Origin: Fonticula alba
Taxonomy: Eukaryota > Opisthokonta > Rotosphaerida > Fonticulaceae
Direction of reading: 5' to 3'
Assembly: GCF_000388065.1 (NCBI RefSeq)
Contig: NW_009242972.1
Span: 155,738-199,404, forward strand
Length of the DNA: 43,667 nucleotides
Below the pieces are notes generated by a model. That model was not told the DNA's origin, searched no databases, and saw only the letters and a program-made list of their open reading frames with translations. This document shows positions 24,321 through 36,882 of this stretch, piece by piece; within the stretch, counting starts at the first letter, position 1, and each line of letters begins with the position of its first letter. The translations under genes and the position numbers were made by a program.

Positions 24321-27300
24321 CTACGGGTGCATGCGCCCGCTCAGACGCAGATGCTCGGCCACCGAGGGGTCCTCTTCCGAGATCGAGCGCAACCATGTCC
24401 CCTGCTCCTTGATGGACCAATAGAGGGCTTGGCGATGGGCATCCTCTGCGCCTGGCGCCGGTCGGACAGTCCACCCGGAGGAGGTCACCGGGAACCGCGG
24501 GTCGGCAATGCCGAGGGAAGCCACCTTTTGGAAGTACCTGCCGACATGATGCCATGTGTGTGTGTGTAGGGGGGGGGGGGAGATTCCGGTTAGAGTGGGT
24601 TGTGTTCGGCCCTCGCGAGGAGTATAAATGCATTACCCAGCACGGGAATGAAGCTGCTGCTTGGCAAATGCCAGCCCCCCCCCCCCCCCATAACTGGCCC
24701 TCTCGGAAGAGCTCCCCCGGAAATGAGCGAGACCGGAGCGCACCTAGGCTCATTCTGCCCGGGCCGCCGGGGAGCGAGTTTGGCCCGGGACTCGGCCGCC
24801 TCGGCAGCCCTTCCCAACTCCCAGTGCCGGAGGTCCGGGCGAAGGCGAGCATCGGTCGGGGCCAAGTTGATCCGGGGCACACCCGGGGTCATATCCTCCC
24901 CGGGTGCCAGGTGTGACGCATCGAGCGACGCCAGGCTCGAGGCGAACACCGAGAATCCGAATTGCCGATCGCCGAGGCCAACGTCATCATTTACCCAGAT
25001 CACCCGGTATGGCAGGGGAGGGCCGGCCCCCGTTTCCGGCCTCATTGCCAGGAATCGGTCATGCCTCCCGACCAGAGTGGCCACACGGCGACCAGACTCG
25101 GCTATGATTCCAGCCCGCCGGCCGGGGGAAACCGGAGCAGGGGGGATTCCTCGCGTTAGCAACCGACTCGCCCTGAGGGAAAGGACTCATGCATCAGGGC
25201 CAGCTCCCCGGCTGAGCCCTTCCCATGGATTGCCTGCTTCCATGCGGGACCCCCCTCGTACCGTGAATTAACTCGCCCGAGACGCGGGCGAAATTCCGCC
25301 GCAGGCGGGGATCTCCATTGGGTAGGGGCCCTCCGGCGGCGGCCAGATGCTCCCGGTCCAGCAACCCCCCGGAGTCGGTGCTCAATTCGTGGGCCATGAC
25401 CACTCGGAGCCCGGTCTCGACGCAGTCCAGCTGTATGGTCCCCACCTGCCGAGTGCATGGTCGGTAGGTCGTCGTTTGTTCCGGACCCAGTGAGGAAGCA
25501 TTGTTATTACCTTTTCGAAAGCGCGACACGCCGAAGGTGCCGGCCCTCCAGGGGGGGGGGGGGGGGGCGGGGGCGGGCCGGGCTTGCGGCGATGTGGCCC
25601 AGTGGCCACATGTGCGGGCGATCTTGCCGCGTGCATGTGTGCATGACCGCTGGCGAGATCGCCCAAAGCCCATGCATCAAGACGTACATGCTCCACCCAG
25701 GTGCCCACCTCGGCCAGTAGCCCGCGCACCCGGGTTCCCGGCTTGTTCCAGGTGTAGTTTTCCGTCCCCGGCCCGGCGCCCGGGGATGGGTCTCGCGGGT
25801 CGCCGAAGTCCAAACGAAGGCAGCCAGAACCGCTGATGGGAACCTCCAGCTCGCCGAGGGAGCGGATGCTCAATCGGGGCACGGAGAAAGTGGCCTCCTG
25901 GATGGTACACCAGCGCCCGGGTCGCCCGGATACATGTGACCGCAACGGCGTGGTGGACTCGGCGAAGATGATGGTTTGCTGGTCGGTCAGCTGCTCGGAC
26001 AGCCCGCGGAAGCCGACGCCGGACCGGTGACGATTCAGCTCGAGCGTTTCCCCGATCAGCGTGCCCAATGGGGCAGACCGCCGGCCCGGTGCAGTCGGGG
26101 GGCCGAACGGCGCGCAGCCGGCCAACGCCGCGACCAAGCACATGCGCCCTAGCTTCGGACAGGCCTCGGCCCACCACTGGGCCTCCATGTCCGAGGAGAA
26201 GGTCGGCCGCTTGAAGGGGGCCACTTCCGGGGGGTGCCCCGGGCCCGATGTCCAGTGTCCACCGGCCAGCGCATGCTTGAGGGCCTCCGGGAACCAGCTC
26301 AAAGAGAGTAGATCCTCAAGCGAGTCGAATGCGGGGATTCTTTTCGCCCGCGTCAGAAGCAGGGCCGCTCGTCAGCCGGGCGAAAGGCAGCCTCACGGCG
26401 CGGGGAAGCAAAAAGTGCCGGCCTCGGTGACCGGCAACATGCAGGTCGCGTACCCCATTGCCTCGCCGGGGCCCAGCAGCTCCAGGGCACAGTCCGCTGT
26501 CTCGGCACACCGGATGGCCCGAGCCAATAGCGGTCCCGAGTGAATGAGTTCCTCCGCAAAGCGAACAGTCGGAGTCGAGGGCTCGTGCCAGTCCAGCGGC
26601 AGGAGGAAACGGGCCAGGTCTCGAGCAGGCTGCTTGAGCAGCGAATAAATCGATGGGAGCTTTCCACTGGGGCGTCCTTCGTTTTAGACGTGTGGCCAGG
26701 ATGTGCGAGGCCCTCTCGATCGGGAACGATCTCTTCGCAGCATGCGCGCCCGCCCGCCCGCCCGCCCGACCACGCGCAGCAAAAAAAAAAAACAACATAC
26801 GCACCTCGAATCGCAGGGCAGCGAGGTACGAACTGTGTCCGCGGTTGCCTCGATATCGTCCAAGAGGAGGGTCTGGGAAGATAGCTTCCCCGTGAGGGTG
26901 GACTCCGGCGCCCCCGGGCTACGGGTGTCCCCGCAAGCAGCTGCCCCCTCGCCTGCATCCGGCGAACACACCCGGGACATGGAAAGGGGAGTGTAGAAAA
27001 GATCCTCTTCATCGTCCTCATCATTAGCACGGCAGGTGGCCAACCGGCCCTCCAGGCTGTCGGAGGTGGAGCTCTGGGACATCTCCATCTGCTTGTCAGC
27101 GGGTGATGGTTCGGGCAGGTCGCCCAGGTTTCCAGCGTCAGGCATCGGGGACACTTCACCCAGGTCGCAGGGGACGGGCATGCCGGATGTGGGAGAGTCG
27201 CCACCGAAGAATTGCTCCATGCCGTGTCGCCGATAGAACTCGTCGTCTGAAGGGCCGGCACATTGCAATGCGCCGAGGGCATCCATGGGTTAGTCACCGG

Positions 27301-28166
27301 CCGAGGAGCTTGCCGCGCGCGCGCGCGCGTGGAAGAATGCCAAGCGCACCGGATGACGTCTGCCCCATGGACGAGCAGATGCACCAAAGCAACACCGGTC
27401 AGAATGGATGGACCACGCCCGGCAGGCCCTCGGACGCTCTTCGGCCCCTGGCCAATGCCCACAGCCCAGCCCCAAGTCAGCGCACTGTCAAAATGGACCC
27501 GGGCCGGATGGAGGGCGCATACTCGCGAACGAGATTACCGCCAGCCAGGAAGATTTGCCTCGTCACCATCTCCGACCACCAGTCAAAGGGAAAGAGGCCG
27601 CCGGTGTTCCCTCGGGCGCGGACTTCGCCCGGAGTCTCCGCGTCCAATGGCGACAACAGGTCGAGCAGGGCTCCCGCCAGGGGATCGTCATCGGCCGCGC
27701 CGGACATCGCCAACGAACTCACCTGGCGATGGGTCACTTGCAGACGCGAGGACCGCAGCAACACCGCCCCCGGGCTCAATTCCCGCAGCTCCACCTGGCG
27801 GCCCTCCTTCGACAGGCGCAGGCGGCGCTTAGCCGGGGCAATGTCGATGTCCACCTTTTCCAGATGGAAGGCCACCAGCAGCCGCCCCTCCAGCGAGGGG
27901 ACGATCACCTGGGCACCGGGGCCGGCGCCCACAAAGCGCACCCCGGACCAAGGCGCCTCGCGCACAATCAGCCATGCACCTTCGAGGATCAGTGTGACAA
28001 TCTGGCAGTGAGGTCAGCGCGCGAGGCGACACCGGGAAAGGGGCATCGGCCCAGGCCGCACCATCCATGGCCGAGGCTTGAAGACTTTCTTGCTCCCGGA
28101 GCGCAACTCGGCCAGGCCGAGCACCTGGCCCGTGGCCGCGAGCACGCCTTCTTCAAGGGGCCTCAT
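24321..28166 (-). CDS. Oxysterol-binding protein-related protein (ORP) with degenerate lipid-binding signature
   Basis: ORPs exchange sterols or phospholipids, often against PI4P, at membrane contact sites. Well-supported exons are 24321-24537, 24744-25101, 25262-25445, about 25600-26339, 26397-26666 and 26805-27246; 5' blocks lie near 27490-28000 and 28064-28166. The acidic linker begins DDEFYRRHG, as in other ORPs. The domain starts with LPSIYSLLKQ, then DLARFLLPLDWHEPS, continues with APLGTLIGETLEL, YTWNKPG and TWVEH, and ends LAPTDARLRPD then PRYFQKV, all ORP landmarks in order. The fingerprint usually written EQVSHHPP reads EQLTDQQT (25973-25999), so the two phosphate-binding histidines are absent. 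The 5' part (FKPRPWMIVTLILEGAWL) may be a PH domain, but this is weak. The start near 28166 is provisional and one upstream exon join does not fit in phase. Confidence 0.85.
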
Positions 28167-29960
28167 ACTCGAGTTGCTGACAGCGATGGTGCGTCCCGCG
28201 TGGGAGGTGAAACTACCGGGATTCGGGGCGAAAAAAAAGAGGAAGGGAAATCAGACGTAGGCGGAGGAGAGGGGAGGAGACACTAGCTCGGGCTCTTTCC
28301 TTTCTTTCGAGGGACTGTTTTCAAGCTCGGCCTCCTGTTTCACATCGCGATCAGCTGTTGGCCCGGCACAACGCCCCACCCCCAACGCCAAGAGACGCCC
28401 AGCATCCGGCCTCGGGCCAACATCGGCTGCCCCCAAACCGCGAACAAGTCTTGTCACCTGCCCTCCGAAGGTCTCCAAACACCGCTGCCGACCGAGGCAT
28501 CGCCAAGCCCATGCGTTCGGCCCAAGAAAATACCCGAGACATAGCGGCGTCGAGCAGGCATGTGTGAGAGAGAGAGAGAGAGGCATCCAGGGCGCGAGAA
28601 CAATCTGCCCCTCGTGACGAGCCGTGCGAGGGGCCGAGGCGTGGCGCCCGGCCCTTCTCGTCGCACTCCGCCCCCCGCGGCGCTCAGGAGGGAGGAGGCT
28701 GTTAGCCGCTCCCCCGGGTCGACTCCCATGGGGAATGGAAATTCGAGCACACGGAGGAGACCCAATGGCCTTCCGAGACGCCCAGGCTCCGGCTGGCCCC
28801 GGAGGCACTGCCCCCCCCCCCCCCCCCCCCCAAAGGGAACGAGGTGCCACTGGGATCCGAGGAGCGGGGCGTGAAAACAAGATCGCGGGTTGCCGTTGGG
28901 ATTTGTTCTCCCCCCTCCCCACTCGCCCCGGAAGCTCCCTCGCGCACCCGCGGGATCTGCTCTCCTCCAGATAAGTGGCCCTGGGGGAGGTGTGATGGAG
29001 GCAAAAGCAGAAGGGAACCACAACTCACGGACGCGTGACCGTCAGGCAGGGGGCAGAGCCTCGGGGCACGCGCATTGGCGAGGCCCATCTGTATTAACCT
29101 CAGAGCTGGAGAACAACGGAACAGGCGGCACGCCTGGGACCCCGCCCAAAGATCGCGGACCCCTCCGGCCGTCCAATTGGGAGCCCCCTCTTGAGCAAGG
29201 TAGACTCCCGGACAAGGGGTCCCTTCTGGCGTTTGGTACTCGGGCGTTGTCTGGCATTGTGGGTTTGAAACAGCCGCCTAGCCCGTGGGGCCCGGTGTCG
29301 CCCCCTCGCCCCACACCGGCTGCCATGGTTCTAGAGCCCGGGGGGGGGGGCTGGGCTTGTGGGTCAAAAACCGCCGGGGCCGGTCCGCGGAGAGGTCTTT
29401 AACTGACATTTTGCGTGATCAACACCGCGGTCAGGGGACACAGGTCATCAGACCGGTTGGCGTGCGGCCGACGGCCCCGGTGGTCCGACGCGCGGTCTCC
29501 TCGGCGATGGCCACACACCGCGATCCGACGGTTGCCGTCAGCCGGAGTGTCCCCCTCTCCCAGTGTCTCCCTCCATGTGGCGGGGGGCCTCCCACTTTGC
29601 CTCCTCTAGTTTTGATGTTTTTTCTCCCCCCTGTTCTCCTTTGTCCTTTCTTTGGTTCCCTTGGGCCCCCCCCCCCTTCTCGGGCGCCCCCCCCCCCCCC
29701 CCCCCCACTGAAGGGCACCCGAGACAGCCAACCAGGAGGCTGCCGAGATGTGTCTCCATCCTTCCCCTGGTCTCCTGCCTCCCCCTTACACAAACACAAC
29801 ACACGCGCGCACACCTTCCGCACCGACTCCCGTACCTCCCTCCCCCTCCCCCTCCCCCTCCCCCCACCCACCCACCCACCCACCCTTTTCTTCCTCCCTC
29901 CTGTGTTCCTGACGTTGACCTTCTTCCTTTTGCCCTTCCCCCGCCTTCCTGCAAGCCAGC
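28167..29960. other. Divergent intergenic region between ORP and DENR
   Basis: This should contain the ORP promoter (minus) and DENR promoter (plus). It could also hold an upstream ORP exon: in-frame sequence continues upstream of 28166 on the minus strand to about 28200. C runs occur at 28808-28830 and 29677-29706, and the 250 bases before DENR are strongly C/T-rich on the plus strand. No other gene is supported. Confidence 0.5.
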
Positions 29961-31035
29961 ATGTCCGTCCTCCCTTGCCTCCTTCCCAAGGCCCTCCCCC
30001 ATCAGGTGGAGGTCCTCTACTGTGGCCGTACGTTGGCCATGATTAGGCGGAGAGATGACTTTCTTGCCCTGCCCCCCTCCTCCAATTCCCCTGATCTCCG
30101 CCTGACGCCCACTCCTCTCCCATGGAACTTTGGCGATCTCCCTCGGCCATAGTGTGCAGCTATCCTCGCGAGTATTGCGAGATCTTCCCCGCGGCCAAGA
30201 AGTGCGCCGTCTGGTGGCAGAAGGCCCACCCGGAGCTCTTTGCCGAGGCCGAGACCGTGGAGTCGGCTCCGGCGGACAGCGCCGCTCCCTCGGGCGACGC
30301 CCCTGCCGACGGTGCCTCCGCTCCGCCGGCCACCATCAACCCCACCAAGCTGGCAGCTGCTGCCCGCAAGGCTGACGCCGCCAAGAAGGCCGTACGTTCC
30401 GGCATTTCCCCCGTCCGCCCGGACATTGCTCCGCCGGGCTTTGGGCCCGAAAGCAGAGCCTCCCCCTTCTCACCCTCAAGAAATGTGTCTCCCCACGCAG
30501 AACATGGTCATCATCAGCAATGCCTCGCGCCGTGGGCGTAAGGCCGTCACTTCGGTCCGTGGTCTGGACAAGCACGGTGCGACAAGTGTCCTCTTCCTCG
30601 GGCCCTCTCATCCTCCTCTTCTTCCCCTGCTGCCTCCTCCCTTCCCTCTTCTCCTTCCTTCCAGTCCCCACTCACTCCAACGCCCATTTGCTCTGATGCC
30701 GGGGCCTGGAAATGCCGCCCACATCAATCCGACGCAGGAATCGACCTCAAGAAGACTGCCAAGTCCTTCTCGGGGAAGTTCGCCTCCTCCAGCAGCGTGA
30801 GCAAGAACAACACCGGCCAGAACGAGGTCATCGTTCAGGGCGACATCTGCCGTGAGGTGCTCCAGTACCTGAAGGAACTCTATCCCGAGGTGCGTGTGGT
30901 CACTGGCCTGCGCGTGTGGGCCCCAGCATACGCGCAGGTAGACACACATCCGCCACACATGCACCCTCGCACACTACTGACACCACTCTGCCCTCTTCCC
31001 CTCTCCNNNNNNNNNNCGTCTACCTCATTGAGTAG
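29961..31035 (+). CDS. DENR: DENR/Tma22 translation factor, five exons
   Basis: DENR pairs with MCT-1 and acts on 40S subunits in recycling and reinitiation. Exons are 29961-30027, 30153-30391, 30501-30576, 30738-30889 and a short last exon ending with the TAG at 31033-31035. The acceptor of the last exon is hidden by the 10-N gap; visible codons read VYLIE. The N-terminal zinc motif is VEVLYCG then CSYPREYCE followed by a fourth Cys in AAKKCAVWW, matching the family. The C-terminal SUI1-like domain is seen in VTSVRGLDKHG, IDLKKTAKSFSGKFASSSSV and NEVIVQGDI. Between them is an Ala/Pro-rich linker of about 45 residues. Length is at least 183 residues against about 198 in human. Exon phases agree at the three junctions that can be checked. 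Confidence 0.93.
31007..31016. other. Assembly gap (10 N) in the last intron of DENR
   Basis: The gap follows a C/T-rich tract and directly precedes the codons for VYLIE and the stop. It covers the splice acceptor, so the exact last exon start is unknown. Confidence 0.95.
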
Positions 31036-31282
31036 AGTCACTGTGAACAGTCCCACACATCCGCCAGCGGATGCTCCCTTATACCACGTCCCCACGCCTC
31101 GACCCTGTGTCTGGGCCTCGCGTTGCCATCCCTCCCTCTCCACTGCCAGGAGGTGGCACAATACACACCCCACACACGTACACCAAATACACCCTTCTCT
31201 GTCTAGATCCTTAACGCCTCGATTTCTCCCCGTGCGCATGCGTATCTCCATGTGTGCGCACGCGTGTGGGTCTGTGCGCGTG

Positions 31283-31283
31283 C

Positions 31284-31308
<25 letters not shown>
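31283..31308. repeat. (GA)n microsatellite
   Basis: A GA run of about 26 bases, 250 bases downstream of the DENR stop. Confidence 0.85.
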
Positions 31309-31314
<6 letters not shown>

Positions 31315-31778
31315 AGAGAGAGGATGACGAAGAGAAAGAAATACCCCTCCGGGGCGGCATGCAACATGAAGGCCGATGGGGCATGCATTTGCGGGTGTCG
31401 TCGCTGCCCCTCCCCGGTCCACCCCCGGCAGCGGGGGAGGGGGCCCTTCCAGGGCGAGATGGTTATTGACCCCATGTGCCAATGAATCAGTCAACATTCC
31501 ACTCCTCCGTCGACAGTGGAATCCCGCGCGCCTCGGCCTGCGGGGGGGGGGTGCGGCGCAGGCGCGAGTCCTCCGTCCGGCGCCAGCAGCATGCACAACT
31601 GCATTCGCAGCCAGTGGGGCCCCGGGCAGGATGTTGGGCTCTGGGCGCTTTGGGGATCCGTCCACATCCCTCGCCCGGCAGCCAAGGCGACGGCCCCTGA
31701 GGATGGTCGGTCAAGCTGATACCGTTTTCCTTTCACCAAGACTGGCAGGGGCTGCGGGACGACGGGGAGCTGCTTTTA

Positions 31779-31785
31779 CCCCCCC

Positions 31786-31816
<31 letters not shown>

Positions 31817-31819
31817 ACA
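31779..31819. repeat. Poly-C tract joined to (AC)n
   Basis: 24 C are followed directly by an AC dinucleotide run. It lies about 300 bases upstream of the STRIP start codon. Confidence 0.85.
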
Positions 31820-32112
31820 TACACTCAATTGCCCCTTCTTTTTCTTTTTCTTTTTGGTCTTCCGTGCTTCCCCAGGCATGAGGGGCAAGTCGTTGCCGCG
31901 CTTGGCAGGATCCCGTCCGGAAAATCGGCTTTTCAGCCGCCCCCCTCTCGACTCCGCACAACCACCCAAACGTCAACATAGCACCACCACCCCCCCCCCT
32001 CCGCCTTATCCAATCCTTTCCTTCCCCTTCCCTCGAACCCTCCTCCCCCTTTCCACTCCCTTCCGCCACCACCCCACCCCCCTGCCTCCAAGTTCTGCGC
32101 TGGAAGCCAACC

Positions 32113-32582
32113 ATGTCCGGCTCCCACCAGCCCATCATGGGGAGCTCCTCACGACTGAGTGTCTCTGACACGATGACCCAGCTGAAGGAGCTGATTGTGG
32201 CCGGTCGCAGCAAGGCCAAGGTATTTCTTCCGCAATGCCCTGCTGGCCTCCGTCCCCCTTCCGCCCTCGCCATCACCCGCTGACCCCCCCTCCCCCCTCC
32301 CTCCCCCCTTTTCCTGATGCCCTCGAAACAGGAGAAGCAGCCCTCCTTCGATCCGTTTGTGTATCACGACGACCTGCCCACCCTGGACGATCGCGTAAAT
32401 GTCCTCTTCGCCTATGCTGATCGCCCGCGCATCATGAAGATCGTGGAGCTGTCCAACGCCGGCTTTGGCGAGTGTACGCTCCCCCTCCACCCTGAGTCCC
32501 TGCTGCCTCTAGTATCGAGGTCACCTCGGCGGGCACACATCTGCCTGCCTCTACTCGCCCCTTTAACTCCCCCCTCCCCCCT

Positions 32583-32618
<36 letters not shown>

Positions 32619-35600
32619 CACCACCACCAGCCTGGGGCACCCTCTCGGATCGAGACAAGGTGAAGACCATCAAGACGCATTTGACACGGCTGGCCCTGTC
32701 GTCGTCGGACTTCGGCGAGTCGCAGTCGGTGCGCAAGCTGTCCGACTCGCTGCTCGAGCCGACGGTCATCAACTCCACGTACTTCTTCCTCGCCGCGGCT
32801 GCCGGCCTGCTTCCCTCGCCAACCAGTGTCGAGGCACACCGGCAGGCGATCCGCAGCAACTGCCATCTGATCACCATCTCCACCGTGTCCGTCAGTAATC
32901 CCGACGGGCAGATGCTGCCGGCGCGTGGGTTTGTCGTGCTGGCCTCGCGCCTGGAGAGCCACCTGCGAGTACTGTGCGCATTGCATCATATTTTTTTCCC
33001 CCACTCCCCTGCACCTTGCGCTTTCTCCGCCCTCCTCTTCTCCCTCGCGGAAGAGCCATCGCCGCCCTTCGCCCACTCCTCGCTGACACTCTCGACGGCA
33101 TGTAGCAACCGCTTCGCGACCGCGGCTCCCGGCCCCCCGGAGGCGGACATCCCGGAGGCAGACCTCGATCGGCATTGGGAGCAGGTGGCCGATTTGTGCA
33201 CCATCTTGAGTGCCCTCCTCGCCGGTGCCGACCGCTCGTGCATGGAGGACGTCTTTTCGCCCGGCTCGCGCGCGGCCTCCGACCAGCCGGAGGTTTGGGC
33301 CACAGACCCGGGCCTGGCACGCGAAGCGCGTGCTCCCCTGCCTGGCCGGACGCGCTCTCTTTTCATCATCCTGGCCGAGGCGTTGATTGTACAGTCGTCC
33401 GTGCGCAGCCGCGCGCCGGGGAGCGGCTCCTCGCCACAGTCCGCCTCTCGTCGGTACCCGGACTCCATGCCTCTGCGGCGAGTATGTGTCAGAAAGAAGA
33501 GGGTCGCCTTTCTATCTCCCTCTCGAATACCCCCTCTGACGTCTGTCCCGCCTCCCCCTCCCAGGTTCTCTTCCTCCTTCGTGCCCTGCTGCATGCCTCC
33601 TTTGGCCAGCATGCCGGTGAGTGGAGCCATCTGATGGACCATGCGCGAATGCGTGCCGGCTTGGCCCCGCGGCGCCGGGTGGAGGCTCCTCCTGGGACTT
33701 CAACGACGATGTGCGAGTGCCTGGCACTGCCGGCCAGCGCGGCACTGGATCATGCCAGTCCCGTTGTTCGACCGGCTTTGGGCGTGTATACGAAGAACTC
33801 CCGTCGAGAGCGTGTGCGCTTTGCCCAGGTGACCGCGGCGCGCTTCTACGGCGTTGAGCCACCACCCGGACCCAATGATCAGGGCACCCCGGTGGCAGAT
33901 CAGCTGCTGGAGCAGCACTGCCTATGTGTGGCCCTCGGTCGGCGTGGGTGCACTCACTGCCCGGAGCGCTGCGGGGGCGGCGTCTTTCGGGACCCTCTGT
34001 ATGCCACGCTGCCGCGCTCGGTGCAGGTGAGCCTGGCCACCCTGGCCCGGAACCAGTATACCTCGCTGCATTCCTTGACCATCGAGAACTTCCTGCGCAA
34101 TTTGCGCAACGCCAGCAGCGAGAATGCCCCTCTTCCCGAGCCCTCGGACCAATACTCCGGACATCTGCCCTTCGCGGCGCCTTGGTGGGAGGGCCTTGTT
34201 CCGCCGCGGCCGACAGGTGCTGCGGCCGGTCCGTCCGGGCGCTCACTCATGGCCGAGCGCCTGGACGCCCTGCATACCTTCTTCGTGCGTTTCACCATCT
34301 GCTGGTCCCCGGCCTTTCCTTGCAAATACCCATGCATGCATCCGCAAGTGGGCCACATATGTGCCCCACTTCCCCCGCCCACTCCCTCTCCACCACCACC
34401 GCCACCACGCCCACCACTTACATCAGCCTCCCGGCTCCGATGCGCTCCCATGTACATAGTCCCAGCTCATTCCCTTTGCCCCGGGTCTCATCGTGCTGCT
34501 GGAAACCCTGCTCCTGGCCTCGCTTCCCAGTACCACGAGCTATGTCAATGATTCCAACATCATGGGCGAGCTGCGCTATGCTCGGCGGCATAGCATCTTC
34601 ACTGGGGAGCGTGGCGATGCCGGCACCGGGGGCGGGTCCTCCGGCGGATCTGGTTTTGGTGGATCTGGATCCAGCTCCAACAGTGGCTCTTTCCAGGGGT
34701 CGCTGCCTGACATGGTGGATGAGCTGCGCCAGCGCGAGCTTGTGGCCTATGCGACGACCGGCTTGCTGCTGACCCTGCTCAAGCTGGCCAAGATTTCCCG
34801 TATGCAAACACATCCTTCCTGCTTGGAAACCCCGAAGCACATACCTATTCTCCGTTCCACTGACACCCTTTCTCCTCCTCCTTCTCTCCCCCTTGACCAT
34901 GAAGATGGTCTGCTCTTTGAGTACTTCACCCACATGCTGGTCAAGAACAATGGCATTCTCCTGGTGATTAAGTTCCTTCGCCAAAACATGGGCACCTACA
35001 TCACCTCTAAGGGGGACATCCCGGAGCTCAAGTGCGTTCTGCCTCTTCCCTCTTGCATCCTCCGCATATTGCCTCTCTGCTTCTTTGTTGCGTCCGTCCT
35101 CTCACACGCACACGTCGCACAATGAAGCTTCTTGAACATTTCCACAAATTGGGAAGGCACATACTCCAAATCCTGCTGGGCCGAAGATGGGTCTGGCTCT
35201 GGGTCGGTTGTGCCGAGCTCCTCCTCCCCTCTGACGGTGGGCGGCGCCAGTCGCGGCAACAGCATCAACCTGACCGGGATTCCGGCCAACCTGGCCTCCG
35301 GGGTAGCCAATCGCAGCCGGGGCAATAGTCTCAGCCTGACCGGTGGTCTGCCACTGAATCTGATGTCGGCGGCGGCGGCGGCTGCCGCTGCGCCGGCCCC
35401 GGCCGCGGCCTCTGCAATGCGCAACCAATATGTCAGCTTCCGCAATGCCTCGACGGTGCTGGTGCTGCTGCGCCTCCTGCAAAAGATGACCAAGAACCAG
35501 CCGGCGCGCATTGCCCTCCTGTACCAAACCAAGGTGGATGACGTTTTGCGCCGGCTGCTTAAGCTGCCGGTTATTCTCTCCTTCAGTCCGTACACCCGGC

Positions 35601-36601
35601 GGCGTGGCCCGCGTCCCGGAATGGAAGCAGCGGAGGGTGGCTCGGCGCCGGATTCCCCGGCCGATGCGACTTCGGCTGTGGCCGCCCCCACGACGGCAGA
35701 ATCCAGCGCGGGTGATGCCCCTGCTGCGAGCACCACGACGGCCAGCCCCTTCGAGCGCTATGCTTTGAAGATTATTCTGTCCATGCTTCCGCTGCTTGGT
35801 CGGACATGGGTGCACCAGCATATGCGCATCCTGTCCGGCGTCTTCTACAATGTCCCCATGCGTCTGGGCGTTGAGCGGGTGCTGTTCTGTGCTCCGGCCG
35901 GTGGAATCGGCGTGCCGGGACTGAATGACAGCCAGCGCCGCCAGCTGGACACCCTGGAGCTGGCGCACACCCTGCAAACGTATCTCTACGATTCGGATCC
36001 GGATGGCGAGAGGGTGTACGACGAGATGCTGGACCTGCCGGACTGGGAGGACGGGACCCCGAGCGCCGATCCGGTGGATGATCCCGACAATCTCAAGTCC
36101 CTGGCGGCCCTGTATGCAGCGGCCCTCGAGCGGGACTATCTCATCGGGGTGGAGAATGCCGGCATGGGTCACACCCTGACGGCGCATCTTCCGTCGGCGG
36201 ATGCGGCTGCCGCCGCCATTCCTGGCGGCCCGGCTGGCCAGGCGGACATGCTGAGCCTGGACGAATTCATGGGCTCCGGCATTGGGACCGGCGAGGAGAG
36301 CGTGAACCTGACCGCATCCACAGACTCCTCATTCCAGCTGGACCGCATGTTGGCCGACATGCCGGACCTGGATGAGGCTGACATGATGGCCTCAATGGCC
36401 GCAGGTGGCGGGGACTTGGAACTTTGGCTTGAGCGTGAGGTCTTCGCTGGTGCCTATTCGGCCGAGTGGGCACAGTTCCTGCACGGGCAGCCGGCCGACG
36501 GGGCTGGCGGTGGCCTGGCAGCAATGGCCCTGCGTCCGGGGATAGATCTTTCGGAGCTTCCGCCAGACCCGCAGCAGGCCGCCTGGAACCGGGTGGTTTG
36601 A
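32113..36601 (+). CDS. STRIP1: STRIP/Far11 family protein (striatin-interacting, STRIPAK complex), eight exons
   Basis: STRIP proteins scaffold the STRIPAK complex, which joins PP2A to GCKIII kinases and controls cell shape, polarity and septation. Exons are 32113-32220, 32332-32473, 32631-32973, 33106-33481, 33565-34284, 34466-34799, 34905-35031 and 35128-36601; all phases agree and give 1,207 residues. The first exon starts MSGSHQPIMGSSSRLS. Family landmarks in order are SFDPFVYHDDLPTLDDRV, LSDRDKVKTIKTHL, the conserved block around ARNQYTSLHSLTIENFL, ILLVIKFLRQNMGTYIT, NASTVLVLLRLLQKMTKNQP, and near the end LELWLEREVF, matching the DLWLEREVF of animal STRIP1/2. It is about 370 residues longer than human STRIP1, mainly through Gly/Ser- and Ala-rich inserts in exons 6 and 8. 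The final helix-rich tail ends in TGA. Confidence 0.93.
32586..32614. repeat. (AC)n microsatellite in STRIP intron 2
   Basis: An AC run of about 29 bases ends 16 bases before the exon 3 acceptor, taking the place of the pyrimidine tract. Confidence 0.85.
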
Positions 36602-36881
36602 GCCCGGCAGGCATCTCCCTCTTTTCCTCTCTGTGGTCGCCCTCCCTGCGGTTGCCTTTTTCCCCACCCGCGAGAGAAAAGAAGGGACGCCCCCGATGGA
36701 GACAATGTAAACCAATATACGTGACCCCCCTTCCTCCTCCGCCTTTCCATTATTTATTTATTTTTCTGAGAGCCGCACATGCACGCGTGCGCGTGATGGG
36801 GAGCAAGCGTTGCTGCTTTCAGCTTGGGCCACTTTCCCACCAGGTGTGTCCTGTCATCAGGGGAGAGAGAAGAACAGAATA

Positions 36882-36882
<1 letters not shown>

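Larger units (their letters stand above)
31036..32112. other. Intergenic region between DENR and STRIP
   Basis: It holds the DENR 3' UTR and the STRIP promoter and leader. It contains a GA repeat (31283-31308) and a 24-C run joined to an AC repeat (31779-31819). The 150 bases before the STRIP start are C/T-rich. I see no coding sequence. Confidence 0.6.

Noticed and set aside
24610-24625. TATAAA-like sequence (GTATAAATG)
   Set aside because: It lies inside an intron of the ORP gene, between two exons that join in phase, so a promoter role has no support.
28710-28730. Possible tRNA B-box (GGGTCGACTCC)
   Set aside because: No A-box or seven-base acceptor stem can be formed at tRNA spacing.
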